Source: JBHBQE01 sp041776485 (GTDB lineage: Bacteria > Bacillota > Clostridia > Lachnospirales > Lachnospiraceae). From it: a stretch of DNA of 64,000 nucleotides. The position numbers and the translations under genes were made by a program. Shown here in pieces: positions 1-8,134 of the stretch. Positions within the stretch are counted from its first letter, which is position 1, and each line of letters starts with the position of its first letter. The notes under the pieces are model-generated. The model did no database searches. It was given only the letters and a program-made list of their open reading frames with translations, and was not told the DNA's origin. Where the stretch lies: positions 1-64,000 of the forward strand of contig JBHBQE010000006.1 of the NCBI GenBank assembly GCA_041776485.1, in the 5' to 3' direction.

Positions 1-751
1 GATGGTGTTCATGATGGTGGTGTTCTTCATGTTTATCCTTGTGGTTATGGCAGCAGTCATGGTCATCGTTGTGATGATGTTCGTGGTGGGAATTATCATG
101 CTCATGCTTTTCAATTTCATGGTTTTTCACAGCAAGGGTTTTAACGGCAAGATTATCCTTGCCCTCAATAACAGATAATATTTTATCACCGGAAATATTC
201 TCCCAAGGGGTACTTATGACTGAGGCGTTAGGATTAGTTTCCTGTATCATCTGCATACATAGATTGATTTTTTCACTGTCGATATTTCCGGTTCTGCTCA
301 TTATTACAGTGGTGGCATGTTCCACCTGATTGGTAAAGAATTCTCCAAAGGATTTTTTCTGCTTTTGAAATGTTAAAGTATTTACAACAGTTACCAAACC
401 GTTAAGCTTAATATCCTCTGTTTTTTCCAAATCTATAACAGCAGCCATAACATCAGAAAGCTTACCAACTCCTGAAGGTTCAATTATTATTCTGTCAGGG
501 GCAAAACGAACCAGAATTTCCTGTATGCTTGTGATAAAATCTCCAACTAATGTACAGCAGATACAGCCGGAGTTCATTTCTGTGATTTCAATACCGCTGT
601 TCTTAAGGAATCCACCGTCAATTCCAACTTCACCATATTCATTTTCTATAAGTACAACCTTTTCCCCGCCGAAGGATTCTTTTAACAGCTTTTTAATCAA
701 AGTGGTTTTTCCTGCCCCTAAAAATCCTGAAATTATATCAATTTTTGTCAT
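1..751 (-). CDS. CobW/G3E-family GTP-dependent metallochaperone, His-rich (C-terminus cut by window edge)
   Basis: Reading from the ATG at 751 downwards the protein begins with a Walker A motif (GFLGAGKTT, about residues 8-16) and carries a Cys-Ile-Cys-Cys metal motif (SGCICCTL). Both are hallmarks of the G3E GTPases that hand metals such as zinc or cobalt to client proteins in the cytoplasm. From about residue 208 to the window edge the chain is extremely rich in His with a Cys pair, the usual variable metal-binding segment before the CobW C-terminal domain, which lies outside the window. The start is supported by an AGAGGCG ribosome binding site. A Fur-like box lies upstream, which suggests metal-responsive control. 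It is divergent from the nitrogenase-like genes, so a role in supplying metal to that locus is possible but unproven. The metal itself cannot be read from the sequence. Confidence 0.88.
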   Translation of the reverse strand, partial: MTKIDIISGFLGAGKTTLIKKLLKESFGGEKVVLIENEYGEVGIDGGFLKNSGIEITEMNSGCICCTLVGDFITSIQEILVRFAPDRIIIEPSGVGKLSDVMAAVIDLEKTEDIKLNGLVTVVNTLTFQKQKKSFGEFFTNQVEHATTVIMSRTGNIDSEKINLCMQMIQETNPNASVISTPWENISGDKILSVIEGKDNLAVKTLAVKNHEIEKHEHDNSHHEHHHNDDHDCCHNHKDKHEEHHHHEHH

Positions 752-1106
752 ATTCGCCTCTTTCTGTAATTAGTTAAATCAAAATTATATTTATATCAAT
801 GATTTGATAATGATAATCCAACAGGGAGTATAGCACCTTTTTATATTAAAAACAAATTCTTGATAAAAATGATGGAATAAACTTATTGTCATATGATATA
901 AAATATAGATAAATTAACATAAATGTGACATACTTATAAAATAGTACACAGAGGATACTGATATATACCTGATTATCCATATTCTAAAGCAGATTAATTG
1001 ATTATGTTATAAAGATAATAGATAAGAGGGACAAAGATAAATATCAGTAAACAAAAGCCGCAAATTAAATAGATTGGTAAAGATAAAGGAATAGAATCAG
1101 GAAGAT
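752..1106. other. Divergent intergenic region between cobW-like and nitrogenase-like genes
   Basis: This 355-base region is very AT-rich. Apart from the Fur-like box it shows no convincing open reading frame, riboswitch or strong hairpin. Promoters for both flanking genes must lie here, but no clear pair of -35 and -10 hexamers stands out. The downstream gene has an AGGAAGA ribosome binding site just before its ATG. Confidence 0.5.
805..819. promoter_or_regulatory. Fur-like metal-regulator box
   Basis: The 15 bases TGATAATGATAATCC match the 7-1-7 Fur consensus TGATAATnATTATCA at 12 of 14 informative positions, with a perfect left half. The site is 54 bases upstream of the CobW-type gene and about 290 bases upstream of the nitrogenase-like gene, so the cobW-like gene is its natural target. 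AT-rich DNA can mimic such a box, so Zur or PerR binding, or chance, remains possible. Confidence 0.45.
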
Positions 1107-3302
1107 ATGATAGAAATAGCAATTTATGGAAAGGGTGGAATAGGTAAATCCACAGTAAGTTCAAATTTATCTGCAGCACTTTCCTTTGAAAATAAAAAAA
1201 TAATTCAAATCGGCTGTGACCCTAAGCATGATTCCACAAGACTTCTAACTAACGGTATAGCCATTCCCACTATCCTGGACTATATAAAGGAAACTAAAAC
1301 GGTAGACTATAGATTGAATGATGTGCTCTGCCATGGATATAGGAATATTGCCTGTGTTGAGGCAGGCGGACCCAAGCCGGGTGTTGGTTGTGCCGGCAGG
1401 GGCATAATAACCGCTTTTGAGTTTTTATATATATTTAAGGTTAAGGAAAGCTATGATATAGCAGTGTATGATGTGTTGGGAGATGTTGTTTGCGGTGGTT
1501 TCGCCGTTCCCATAAGAAGTGAATATGCGGATATGATTTTTCTTGTAACCTCAGGAGAATATATGTCTATTTATGCAGCAAATAATATTCTTAGGGGGAT
1601 AGAAAATTATGATAAAGATAATGTAAAAAGGGTGGCGGGAATTATTTATAATGCCAGAAACCTTAATGATGAGGATGAAAGGGTAGAGAATTTTGCCAAA
1701 GCCGTAGGGCTTCCCGTAGTAGCAAAAATCCCAAGAAGTGATGAATTTGCCAAGGCTGAAAGGAAAAATCAAACGGTAATTCAGTGTGGAAATGGTAATT
1801 TAAGTCGAATTTTTAAGAATTTAAGTAAGTATATATTAGGGGATCCTCAATTATATAGTCCACTGCCGTTAACTGATGATGAACTTGAAGAAACTATTTT
1901 TGGATGTAATGCAGCTAAACATTATAATGCAGGAAATACAAAGCAAATTGATAATCCAAAGTATTACGGGGAAATTAATCAATCAAACGGCGGCGAAATA
2001 AATACGGATAATCTGTTTTTATCTAAAAATGTAGTGTATGATGAACCCCTGCATGGTTGTGCCTTTAATGGGGCTTTATCTATGACGGCACAGATAAATG
2101 ATATACGAGTTATTGCCCATGGACCTGCTCACTGTACATTTTTATCCTATCAGACTATTTCATCAGCAGGAAGAAGAGCGTTGTTTGAAAGGGGAGCAGT
2201 TTTACCTGTGCCCTTAATGCCAAATGTAACTGCTACGGATATGAACCATGAGGATATGGTTTTTGGCGGTATGGATAAGTTAAATGACGCTGTAAAATAT
2301 GCTCTTGAAAAGAACCCGCCTGCAATAGTGGTAATAAGCACCTGTCCGGCAGGAATAATAGGAGATAATGTGGATAAAACAAAGGAACTTTCTGCAGATA
2401 ATATCCCTATTTTAACTTTAAAGGCAGATGGGAATATAGCCGGAGATTTTTTGCAGGGTATGCTTATGGCATATACAAGGCTTGCCCTGCAGGCAATTGA
2501 TGTAAATGCAAAAAGAAAGTCAAATCTTGTTAATATTGTATTTGAAAAGGTGATTGCCAAGAATACAGAAACTAATTATGAAATTATAAGGGAATATTTA
2601 GATGCCTTGGGATTAGAGGTAAATTGCAGATTTCTATGTAACACAAGCTATGATAAACTAAAGAATTTTATGGCGGCACCTCTTAACTTATTGGCATTTA
2701 ATGATTATACAGGTAAAATTCTAAGGGATTTTTTTGAAAGGGAGTTTCAGGCAAAATTTTTTAATATGGAATTTCCTGTGGGCATGAGTAATACTTCCCT
2801 TTGGCTTAAAAATTTAGCTGAAATCTATGGGAAAGAGGAGATTGTTGAAAGTATAATTAAAAACTCTGAGATAGAATATTTAAGACGAATAGATTATGTA
2901 CGGGAAATCCTTAAGGGTAAGAGGCTTATGATAATTACTTATAACCATTCTCTGGATTGGATATTAGAGTCGGTAATTGCCTCGAATATGGTTATTGTAA
3001 AGATTGGAATATTAAATTTTTCTCAAGATGATAAGTTTATAACTGCCATTGACAGGGAGAGTCTAAATGTGGAAATAGACTATGATAGGGATAAAAGAGA
3101 TGATGATATAAAAAGACTAAAACCCGATATAGTTTTATCAAATTATAATGGAAATGTTGGAGAAGGAATTTTGGTTGATACCATACCCATGTGTCCAAAT
3201 GTGGGATTTTTCTCCGGGGTAGAGATCCTGGAAAGATGGGCGAAGCTTTTGGATATGAATATAGCAGGTAATTGGAAAGATGATAAGGCATTATTTAACT
3301 AG
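1107..3302 (+). CDS. Nitrogenase-like fusion protein: NifH-type Fe protein plus NifD-type component
   Basis: This 731-residue protein joins two parts that are normally separate. Residues 1 to about 255 are a NifH/BchL-type Fe protein with a P-loop (GKGGIGKST, residues 8-16) and both cysteines that hold its [4Fe-4S] cluster (GVGCAGRG, Cys95; VVCGG, Cys129). Residues from about 310 onward are a NifD/BchN-type component with three cysteines at cluster-ligand positions (LHGCAF Cys318, HGPAHC Cys343, STCPAG Cys413). A linker of about 50 residues joins them. No frameshift is visible, so the fusion looks genuine. The family uses ATP to push low-potential electrons onto a bound substrate. This one lacks the nif assembly genes and recognisable FeMo-cofactor ligands, so nitrogen fixation is unlikely. 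It overlaps the next gene by 23 bases. The substrate is unknown. Confidence 0.88.
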   Translation: MIEIAIYGKGGIGKSTVSSNLSAALSFENKKIIQIGCDPKHDSTRLLTNGIAIPTILDYIKETKTVDYRLNDVLCHGYRNIACVEAGGPKPGVGCAGRGIITAFEFLYIFKVKESYDIAVYDVLGDVVCGGFAVPIRSEYADMIFLVTSGEYMSIYAANNILRGIENYDKDNVKRVAGIIYNARNLNDEDERVENFAKAVGLPVVAKIPRSDEFAKAERKNQTVIQCGNGNLSRIFKNLSKYILGDPQLYSPLPLTDDELEETIFGCNAAKHYNAGNTKQIDNPKYYGEINQSNGGEINTDNLFLSKNVVYDEPLHGCAFNGALSMTAQINDIRVIAHGPAHCTFLSYQTISSAGRRALFERGAVLPVPLMPNVTATDMNHEDMVFGGMDKLNDAVKYALEKNPPAIVVISTCPAGIIGDNVDKTKELSADNIPILTLKADGNIAGDFLQGMLMAYTRLALQAIDVNAKRKSNLVNIVFEKVIAKNTETNYEIIREYLDALGLEVNCRFLCNTSYDKLKNFMAAPLNLLAFNDYTGKILRDFFEREFQAKFFNMEFPVGMSNTSLWLKNLAEIYGKEEIVESIIKNSEIEYLRRIDYVREILKGKRLMIITYNHSLDWILESVIASNMVIVKIGILNFSQDDKFITAIDRESLNVEIDYDRDKRDDDIKRLKPDIVLSNYNGNVGEGILVDTIPMCPNVGFFSGVEILERWAKLLDMNIAGNWKDDKALFN

Positions 3303-4581
3303 TATTTCACCGGATTCCACAAGCGGGATAATATTTGCTATGGAAAGTGTCGTTGATGGCACCACGCTTTTAAACGGACCTACAGGATGTAAATTTTATC
3401 ATGGAGCAGTGGCAGACTATAAAAGGCCTTTTTTCCATAATTTGGATCCGTTGGATTTTCCGGAAGAATACTACTTTGGACAGCCAAGGGTTCCCTGTAC
3501 TTTTTTAGATAAAAGAGACTATGTATATGGAAGTAGGGAAAAGTTAATTGAAGGGTTAAGATTTATAGAAAAACAGGGTAAATCTCGGTTTGTAGCCATT
3601 GTAAACGGTCCCGGGGCAGCTTTAATAGGAGATGATTTAGAGGGGATAATTAGGGACTCAAAGGTTAAAATTCCTGTTTTAGCAGTGGAAAGCCCGGGAT
3701 TTTCAGAAGGATTTATTACAGGCTATAAAACAGGCATTATGAGGCTTATATCATTTTTTGAAAATTCCTGCAAAAAAGAAAAAGAAGCCGGGAATTCAGT
3801 AAATATACTAGGTCTTTCAATTTATGATAATTATATCCAGGGGGATAAAGAGGAAATCAAAAGACTGCTTTCTCTATGTAATATAGATATCAACTGTTTT
3901 TTAGGTTGTGACTCTGATGTAGAACAGCTTAAAAATATTGGAAGAGCAAGTCTTAATATTGTTATTAACGGGAATTATGGACTCGATGCAGCAAAAATTT
4001 TAAAGGAGAAATATAACACTCCTTATTATTGCTGCAAGGGTATTCCTGTAGGATTTTCTCCCATGGAAAATATGATTAAAGATGTTTGCATTATGCTTAA
4101 TATAAATCCCAAGCCTGCTCTGGAAGAAATTATAAAGGCAAGGAAAAGAAATTATATGTGTCTTGAAAGGTTTAGCTCAATTACAGGGCTTCCTGCCACA
4201 GTACCGTTTTCTCTGGAGGGGAATTATTGTCAGGTGTTTGGATATGCCTCTTTCCTTATGGAATATTTAGGTATGATTCCTGCAAGTATATCCATTAAGG
4301 AGCCTAAGCATATAGAGGGCAGACAGGAAGTGATTAGACTTTTGGAAAATTATAAATGCATCGGGGCTTTAGATAAAGATATACTTAATACTCCGTGTGA
4401 AGTTATATTGGCAGACGGAAATACTATTTCTAAGCTTAAACTTTCAGGAATTAAGTTCTCCGGTATAGAAATATCTCTTCCAAGTATTGGATATACCAAT
4501 GTTATCCCTAAAACCCATATAGGCGCCATTGGAGGTATGCTTCTTACTGAGCAGGTAATAAATGGAATCAGGATGGATTGA
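3280..4581 (+). CDS. Nitrogenase component 1-like protein (NifK/BchB-type partner subunit)
   Basis: This 433-residue protein is the partner of the upstream NifH-NifD fusion and overlaps it by 23 bases, implying translational coupling. Its N-terminus has the family layout around LNGPTGC (Cys37), followed by VPCTFLDKRDYVYGS, which parallels the NifK segment before its catalytic partner interface. Of the cysteines that coordinate the P-cluster in NifK, only Cys37 is clear. The third is replaced in the VNGPGAALIGDD segment. Cys37 aligns by eye with the aspartate that BchB supplies to the single [4Fe-4S] cluster of protochlorophyllide reductase. I infer one interface [4Fe-4S] cluster with three cysteines from the fusion protein and one from here. 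The C-terminal half is divergent and gives no substrate clue. Confidence 0.82.
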   Translation: MIRHYLTSISPDSTSGIIFAMESVVDGTTLLNGPTGCKFYHGAVADYKRPFFHNLDPLDFPEEYYFGQPRVPCTFLDKRDYVYGSREKLIEGLRFIEKQGKSRFVAIVNGPGAALIGDDLEGIIRDSKVKIPVLAVESPGFSEGFITGYKTGIMRLISFFENSCKKEKEAGNSVNILGLSIYDNYIQGDKEEIKRLLSLCNIDINCFLGCDSDVEQLKNIGRASLNIVINGNYGLDAAKILKEKYNTPYYCCKGIPVGFSPMENMIKDVCIMLNINPKPALEEIIKARKRNYMCLERFSSITGLPATVPFSLEGNYCQVFGYASFLMEYLGMIPASISIKEPKHIEGRQEVIRLLENYKCIGALDKDILNTPCEVILADGNTISKLKLSGIKFSGIEISLPSIGYTNVIPKTHIGAIGGMLLTEQVINGIRMD

Positions 4582-4583
4582 TA

Positions 4584-4618
4584 CTAAACTGACGGGCGAC
4601 TGTCGGTTTAGTTTTTTT
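4584..4618 (+). terminator. Rho-independent terminator of the nitrogenase-like operon
   Basis: CTAAACTGAC pairs with GTCGGTTTAG (one G-T wobble) around an 8-base loop and is followed by seven T residues. It lies 2 bases after the stop codon and separates the nitrogenase-like pair from the feo operon. Confidence 0.88.
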
Positions 4619-4692
4619 CTGGCTGATTAAGAATCTTATAGATGTTTGCATATAAAATATTTTAAAGAAAGAACAGAATTTCCCTTTAAATA

Positions 4693-4721
4693 TTGACAAA
4701 AGAGTAAGTAAGTGCTAACAT
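4693..4721 (+). promoter_or_regulatory. Sigma-A promoter of the feo operon
   Basis: TTGACA at 4693-4698 and TAACAT at 4716-4721 are separated by 17 bases. The -35 is a perfect consensus. The promoter lies about 40 bases upstream of the first feoA ATG and overlaps a TGCTAAC element, so a repressor bound at the adjacent palindrome would block it. Confidence 0.7.
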
Positions 4722-4727
4722 TCAGCC

Positions 4728-4743
4728 GTTAGAACTATCTAAC
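4728..4743. promoter_or_regulatory. Palindromic operator candidate for feo
   Basis: GTTAGA-ACTA-TCTAAC is a perfect inverted repeat placed right after the -10 element, over the expected transcription start. A related TGCTAAC half-site occurs at 4713-4719. The TTAG/CTAA core resembles DtxR/MntR-family iron-dependent repressor sites, but no such regulator lies in the window. Confidence 0.5.
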
Positions 4744-4761
4744 AGTATAAAGGAGAAAATT

Positions 4762-4977
4762 ATGTTACCGCTTACAGTATGTGAACAAGGGAAAAAGTAT
4801 AAAATTGCCAGGGTTGACGGCAAGGAAGAGGTAAGAGCCTTTCTGGAAAATCTGGGCTTTGTGTGTGGCAGTGAGGTGGAAATTGTTAATGAGATGGCAG
4901 GGAATCTTATAGTTAATATCAAGGATTCCAGGGTCGGGGTAGACAGGACAATGGCCGCCAAAATAAAGGTATTATAA
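4762..4977 (+). CDS. feoA: FeoA-family protein 1
   Basis: This 71-residue protein has the small SH3-like FeoA fold pattern: an N-terminal stretch, a helix containing LENLGF, then strands around GSEVEIVNEMAGNLIV and a final VGVDRTMAAKI segment. FeoA proteins sit on the cytoplasmic side of FeoB and modulate ferrous iron uptake. It is the first gene of a four-gene feo operon, with an AAAGGAG ribosome binding site and 15 bases to the next feoA. It is the more divergent of the two FeoA copies. Confidence 0.85.
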   Translation: MLPLTVCEQGKKYKIARVDGKEEVRAFLENLGFVCGSEVEIVNEMAGNLIVNIKDSRVGVDRTMAAKIKVL

Positions 4978-4992
4978 AGTAAAGGAGTAGAA

Positions 4993-5214
4993 GTGAAAAA
5001 ATTAAAGGATGTAGCTGTTGGAAAATCTGCAAAGGTAATAAAAATCGGAGGAGCAGGTCCCACTAAAAGGCGTATTATGGATATGGGAGTTACAAAGGGA
5101 GTTGAGGTCTTTGTGAGGAAGGTAGCCCCCTTGGGAGATCCCATTGAGGTAACTATTAGAGGGTATGAGCTTTCCATAAGGAAGGAAGACGCTGAATATA
5201 TAGAGGTTGAGTAA
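4993..5214 (+). CDS. feoA: FeoA-family protein 2
   Basis: This 73-residue protein is a canonical FeoA, with a central RRIMDMGVTKG helix, an APLGDPIEVTIRGYELSIRK segment and a terminal YIEVE strand. It starts at GTG preceded by AAGGAG. Tandem feoA genes followed by feoB are a common clostridial arrangement. The product is expected to bind the cytoplasmic domain of the downstream FeoB and affect transport, not carry iron itself. Confidence 0.92.
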   Translation: MKKLKDVAVGKSAKVIKIGGAGPTKRRIMDMGVTKGVEVFVRKVAPLGDPIEVTIRGYELSIRKEDAEYIEVE

Positions 5215-5251
5215 GTAATTTATATAATATATAAAATTATCAGGAGGTGTC

Positions 5252-7474
5252 ATGAGTATTAAAATAGCACTTGCAGGGAATCCCAATAGCGGTAAAACTA
5301 CTTTATTTAACGGGTTAACCGGTTCCAATCAGTTTGTAGGCAACTGGCCTGGAGTTACAGTAGAAAAGAAGGAGGGAAGATTAAAAGGGAATAAGGATGT
5401 AATCATAGCAGACCTTCCCGGAATATATTCCCTTTCTCCCTATACGCTGGAGGAGGTTGTATCAAGGAATTATATAATTGATGAGGTTCCTGATGCAATA
5501 TTGAATATTGTGGACGGAACAAATCTTGAGAGAAATCTTTACCTTACCACACAGCTTTTAGAGCTAAGTATTCCTGTGGTAATTGCAGTTAACATGATGG
5601 ATGTTGTTGCAAAAAATGGTGATGAAATTAATGTAGAAGCGCTTTCCAAGGAGCTTGGAGTGCCTGTTTGTGAAATATCTGCTCTTAAAAATAAGGGTAT
5701 TATGGAGGCTGCTCAGTTGGCTGTTTCAGCAGCAAAATCTGAAAAAGAGTTTAAGTTCGGGCATAAATATGATGAGCTGGTTGAGAATGCACTTACTAAT
5801 ATTGAAAATAAGCTTTTAAATGAGCAAAAACAGTCCAGATTTAACAGGTGGTATGCAATAAAGCTGTTTGAGAGGGATTCCAAGATAGAAGAGAAGCTTG
5901 GTCTTTCTCATAACCTGTTTAACTCCATAGAGGATGATATAATTGCCTGTGAAAAGAAACTGGAAGACGACAGTGAATCAATTATCACAGTACAGCGCTA
6001 TGAATATATTGGCTCTGTAATAGCAGGATGTTTAAAAAAGGTTAAAAGACAGCTTACGGTATCAGATAAGATTGATAAGATTGTTACTAACAGACTTCTT
6101 GCACTTCCTATATTCGCCTTGGTAATGTTTATTATTTACTATGTATCCGTTACCACAGTGGGCACTATAGTAACAGATTTTGCCAATGACAATCTATTGG
6201 GAGATGACGGCTGGCATTTGTTTGGCATAGAGTCTATATTTATTCCCGGACTTCATGCTGCCGTCGGAGAATTATTAGAGTCGCTTAATGTGGCAGGCTG
6301 GCTTATTGGTCTTATTAATGACGGTATTGTTGCAGGTGTAGGTGCTGTGCTGGGATTTGTACCTCAAATGCTTGTTCTATTTATCTTCCTTGGATTTTTA
6401 GAGGCATGCGGATATATGGCAAGGGTTGCATTTATTATGGATAGGATTTTCAGAAAATTCGGACTTAGCGGAAAATCTTTCATACCTATGCTTATTGGTT
6501 CCGGATGTGGTATACCGGGCATTATGGCAAGTCGTACCATTGAAAATCCCAGAGACAGAAGAATGACAATTATGACTACAACCTTTGTTCCCTGCGGTGC
6601 AAAGCTTCCAATTATTGCTTTGATTGCAGGTGCATTCTTTAACAATGCCGCATGGGTTGCCACAAGTGCATACTTTGTCGGTGTGGCGGCAATTATATTG
6701 TCCGGAATCATTTTAAAGAAAACAAAAATGTTTGCAGGGGAGGTTTCGCCTTTTGTAATGGAGCTTCCTGCTTACCATATGCCCACAGTCGGAAACGTGC
6801 TTCGTTCTATGTGGGAGCGCGGCTGGTCTTTTATCAAAAAGGCAGGTACAGTTATACTGCTTTCCACAATAGTTTTATGGTTCTTAATGAACTTTGGATG
6901 GGCAGACGGTCAGTTTGGGATGTTGGATTTTGACGGACTTGAGGGGGTTGCTTTGGAGGAGGCTCAATCCGGTGCAATTCTTGCAAAGATTGGAAATGCT
7001 TTGGCACCTATATTTATGCCTCTTGGCTTTGGAGACTGGCGATTTGCAGTGGCGGCTATATCAGGTCTTATTGCAAAGGAAAATGTTGTAGGTACTTTTG
7101 GTGTTCTTTATGGAATAGCTGAAGCGGCTGAGGACGGAAGCGATTATTGGCCTCAAATTGCAGCTACTATTACGCCTATAGCAGCTTATTCATATCTTAT
7201 TTTTAACCTGCTGTGTGCACCTTGCTTTGCTGCAATAGGAGCAATAAAGAGAGAAATGAACAGCAGGAAATGGTTTTGGTTTGCAATTGGTTATCAGTGT
7301 ATACTTGCCTGGGTGGTTTCCTTATGTGTATATCAAATAGGTGGACTAATTCAAGGTGTTGTCAGCTTTGGTGTGGGAACAGTGGTTGCTGTTTTGCTGG
7401 TGATTGCCTTTATCTATCTTTTGTTTAGGGCACCAAGCGAGGCTAAATTAAGCCTCAAGAAGGGAATGGCATAA
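5252..7474 (+). CDS. feoB: Ferrous iron transporter FeoB
   Basis: This 740-residue membrane GTPase imports Fe2+. The N-terminal G domain shows GNPNSGKT (G1, residues 9-16), the effector region with GNWPGVTVEKKEG, DLPG (G3) and NMMD (G4). A helical guanine-dissociation-inhibitor region follows, then a membrane domain from about residue 280 with Gate-type motifs such as SGCGIPGIMASR and CGAKLPI. Length is normal for clostridial FeoB. An AGGAGGTG ribosome binding site precedes the ATG. Its stop overlaps the start of the Cys-rich FeoB partner by one base. The operon likely supplies iron to the iron-sulfur proteins encoded on both sides. Confidence 0.97.
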   Translation: MSIKIALAGNPNSGKTTLFNGLTGSNQFVGNWPGVTVEKKEGRLKGNKDVIIADLPGIYSLSPYTLEEVVSRNYIIDEVPDAILNIVDGTNLERNLYLTTQLLELSIPVVIAVNMMDVVAKNGDEINVEALSKELGVPVCEISALKNKGIMEAAQLAVSAAKSEKEFKFGHKYDELVENALTNIENKLLNEQKQSRFNRWYAIKLFERDSKIEEKLGLSHNLFNSIEDDIIACEKKLEDDSESIITVQRYEYIGSVIAGCLKKVKRQLTVSDKIDKIVTNRLLALPIFALVMFIIYYVSVTTVGTIVTDFANDNLLGDDGWHLFGIESIFIPGLHAAVGELLESLNVAGWLIGLINDGIVAGVGAVLGFVPQMLVLFIFLGFLEACGYMARVAFIMDRIFRKFGLSGKSFIPMLIGSGCGIPGIMASRTIENPRDRRMTIMTTTFVPCGAKLPIIALIAGAFFNNAAWVATSAYFVGVAAIILSGIILKKTKMFAGEVSPFVMELPAYHMPTVGNVLRSMWERGWSFIKKAGTVILLSTIVLWFLMNFGWADGQFGMLDFDGLEGVALEEAQSGAILAKIGNALAPIFMPLGFGDWRFAVAAISGLIAKENVVGTFGVLYGIAEAAEDGSDYWPQIAATITPIAAYSYLIFNLLCAPCFAAIGAIKREMNSRKWFWFAIGYQCILAWVVSLCVYQIGGLIQGVVSFGVGTVVAVLLVIAFIYLLFRAPSEAKLSLKKGMA

Positions 7475-7638
7475 TGAAGGGATTAGTTGCTACAGCAGTT
7501 GTTTTAGTATTACTGCTTATATGTGTGGCTCTGATTATAAGGAGTATGGTCAGAAAAAAGCAGTCAGGCGGCAGCTCTTGCGGATGTGGCTGTGATTGCA
7601 GTAGCTGTGATTGTTCAGCAGATAAAGGCAAAAGCTAG
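7474..7638 (+). CDS. FeoB-associated Cys-rich membrane protein
   Basis: This 54-residue protein starts with a single transmembrane helix (about residues 4-22), then a short basic stretch and a Cys-rich tail with seven cysteines in the pattern CGCGCDCSSCDC. It matches the small FeoB-associated Cys-rich family found after feoB in Firmicutes and Bacteroidetes. Its ATG overlaps the feoB stop (TAATG), so it is translationally coupled. The tail probably binds iron or zinc near the transporter, but its role is not established. Confidence 0.88.
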   Translation: MKGLVATAVVLVLLLICVALIIRSMVRKKQSGGSSCGCGCDCSSCDCSADKGKS

Positions 7639-7674
7639 AAAACTTACAAACTAAATTAATTAATCTTATGATAT

Positions 7675-7733
7675 ATTCCCCTGAGTAAAGTGGTAAATAA
7701 CCAGATTTATTCAGGGGAATTTTAGTATCATAA
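7675..7733. terminator. Strong terminator closing the feo operon
   Basis: ATTCCCCTGAGTAAA pairs with TTTATTCAGGGGAAT (15 base pairs with one G-T pair) and is followed by TTTTAG. The stem is symmetric enough to work in both orientations. No gene opposes it here. Confidence 0.8.
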
Positions 7734-7844
7734 AAGTATATTTGTCAGGGGATAATCAATTTAACCTACACACTTATTTTTATTGCTAAATTTATTTAAT
7801 CCTGTAAAATAGAACAAACAATAAAGTGAAAGGAAAGTTTATTT

Positions 7845-8126
7845 ATGGGAAAAAATGTGGTGGTTAAATTTTGTGGTCAGTGTAAGCCTTCTATTAAATT
7901 ATATTCTGTTTATGAATGGCTGAAAAATAATGATGAGGGGAATACCTATGAGCTATATTCATCGGATATAGTGGCGGATGTATGTCTTGTTATATCCGCC
8001 TGTGCCGTACAATGTCCATGGGCTTTGTTTTCCGGTCCGGAGCTTAGAGTGTACCCTAAATTGGAGGAAAGTGTGGAGAATATGGCAAAAAGGATAGTTG
8101 AAGAGCTTAATAACATGGAAATATAG
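7845..8126 (+). CDS. Small Cys-rich protein of unknown function
   Basis: I do not recognise this 93-residue soluble protein. It has an N-terminal CGQC motif (Cys10, Cys13) and a second set, Cys47, Cys53 and Cys57, in CLVISACAVQC. This spacing could bind a metal or a disulfide or iron-sulfur centre. The rest is a mixed alpha/beta pattern with a charged C-terminal helix. An AAAGGAAAG ribosome binding site precedes the ATG. It ends 8 bases before the [2Fe-2S]/ASKHA protein and is almost certainly co-transcribed with it, so it may be its redox partner or client. Confidence 0.72.
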   Translation: MGKNVVVKFCGQCKPSIKLYSVYEWLKNNDEGNTYELYSSDIVADVCLVISACAVQCPWALFSGPELRVYPKLEESVENMAKRIVEELNNMEI

Positions 8127-8134
8127 AGGATGTT

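Noticed and set aside
1..110. Short tandem repeat at the window start (repeated ATG-GTG-like units)
   Set aside because: The pattern is the codon run of the His-rich segment of the minus-strand metallochaperone and not an independent repeat.
2150..2560. Minus-strand open frame inside the nitrogenase-like gene
   Set aside because: It has no recognisable motif and lies fully within a well-supported gene; it reflects codon bias on the opposite strand.
1107..3302. NifH-NifD fusion as a sequencing frameshift joining two genes
   Set aside because: The frame is continuous, the linker has normal codon use and no stop or start signal marks a boundary. A real fusion is more likely.
1107..4581. A true nitrogen-fixing nitrogenase
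   Set aside because: No nifB, nifE, nifN or other assembly genes are present, and the FeMo-cofactor ligands and two of the partner's P-cluster cysteines are missing.
6364..6711. Minus-strand open frame inside feoB
   Set aside because: It lies fully inside the feoB membrane domain and shows no domain or ribosome binding site.
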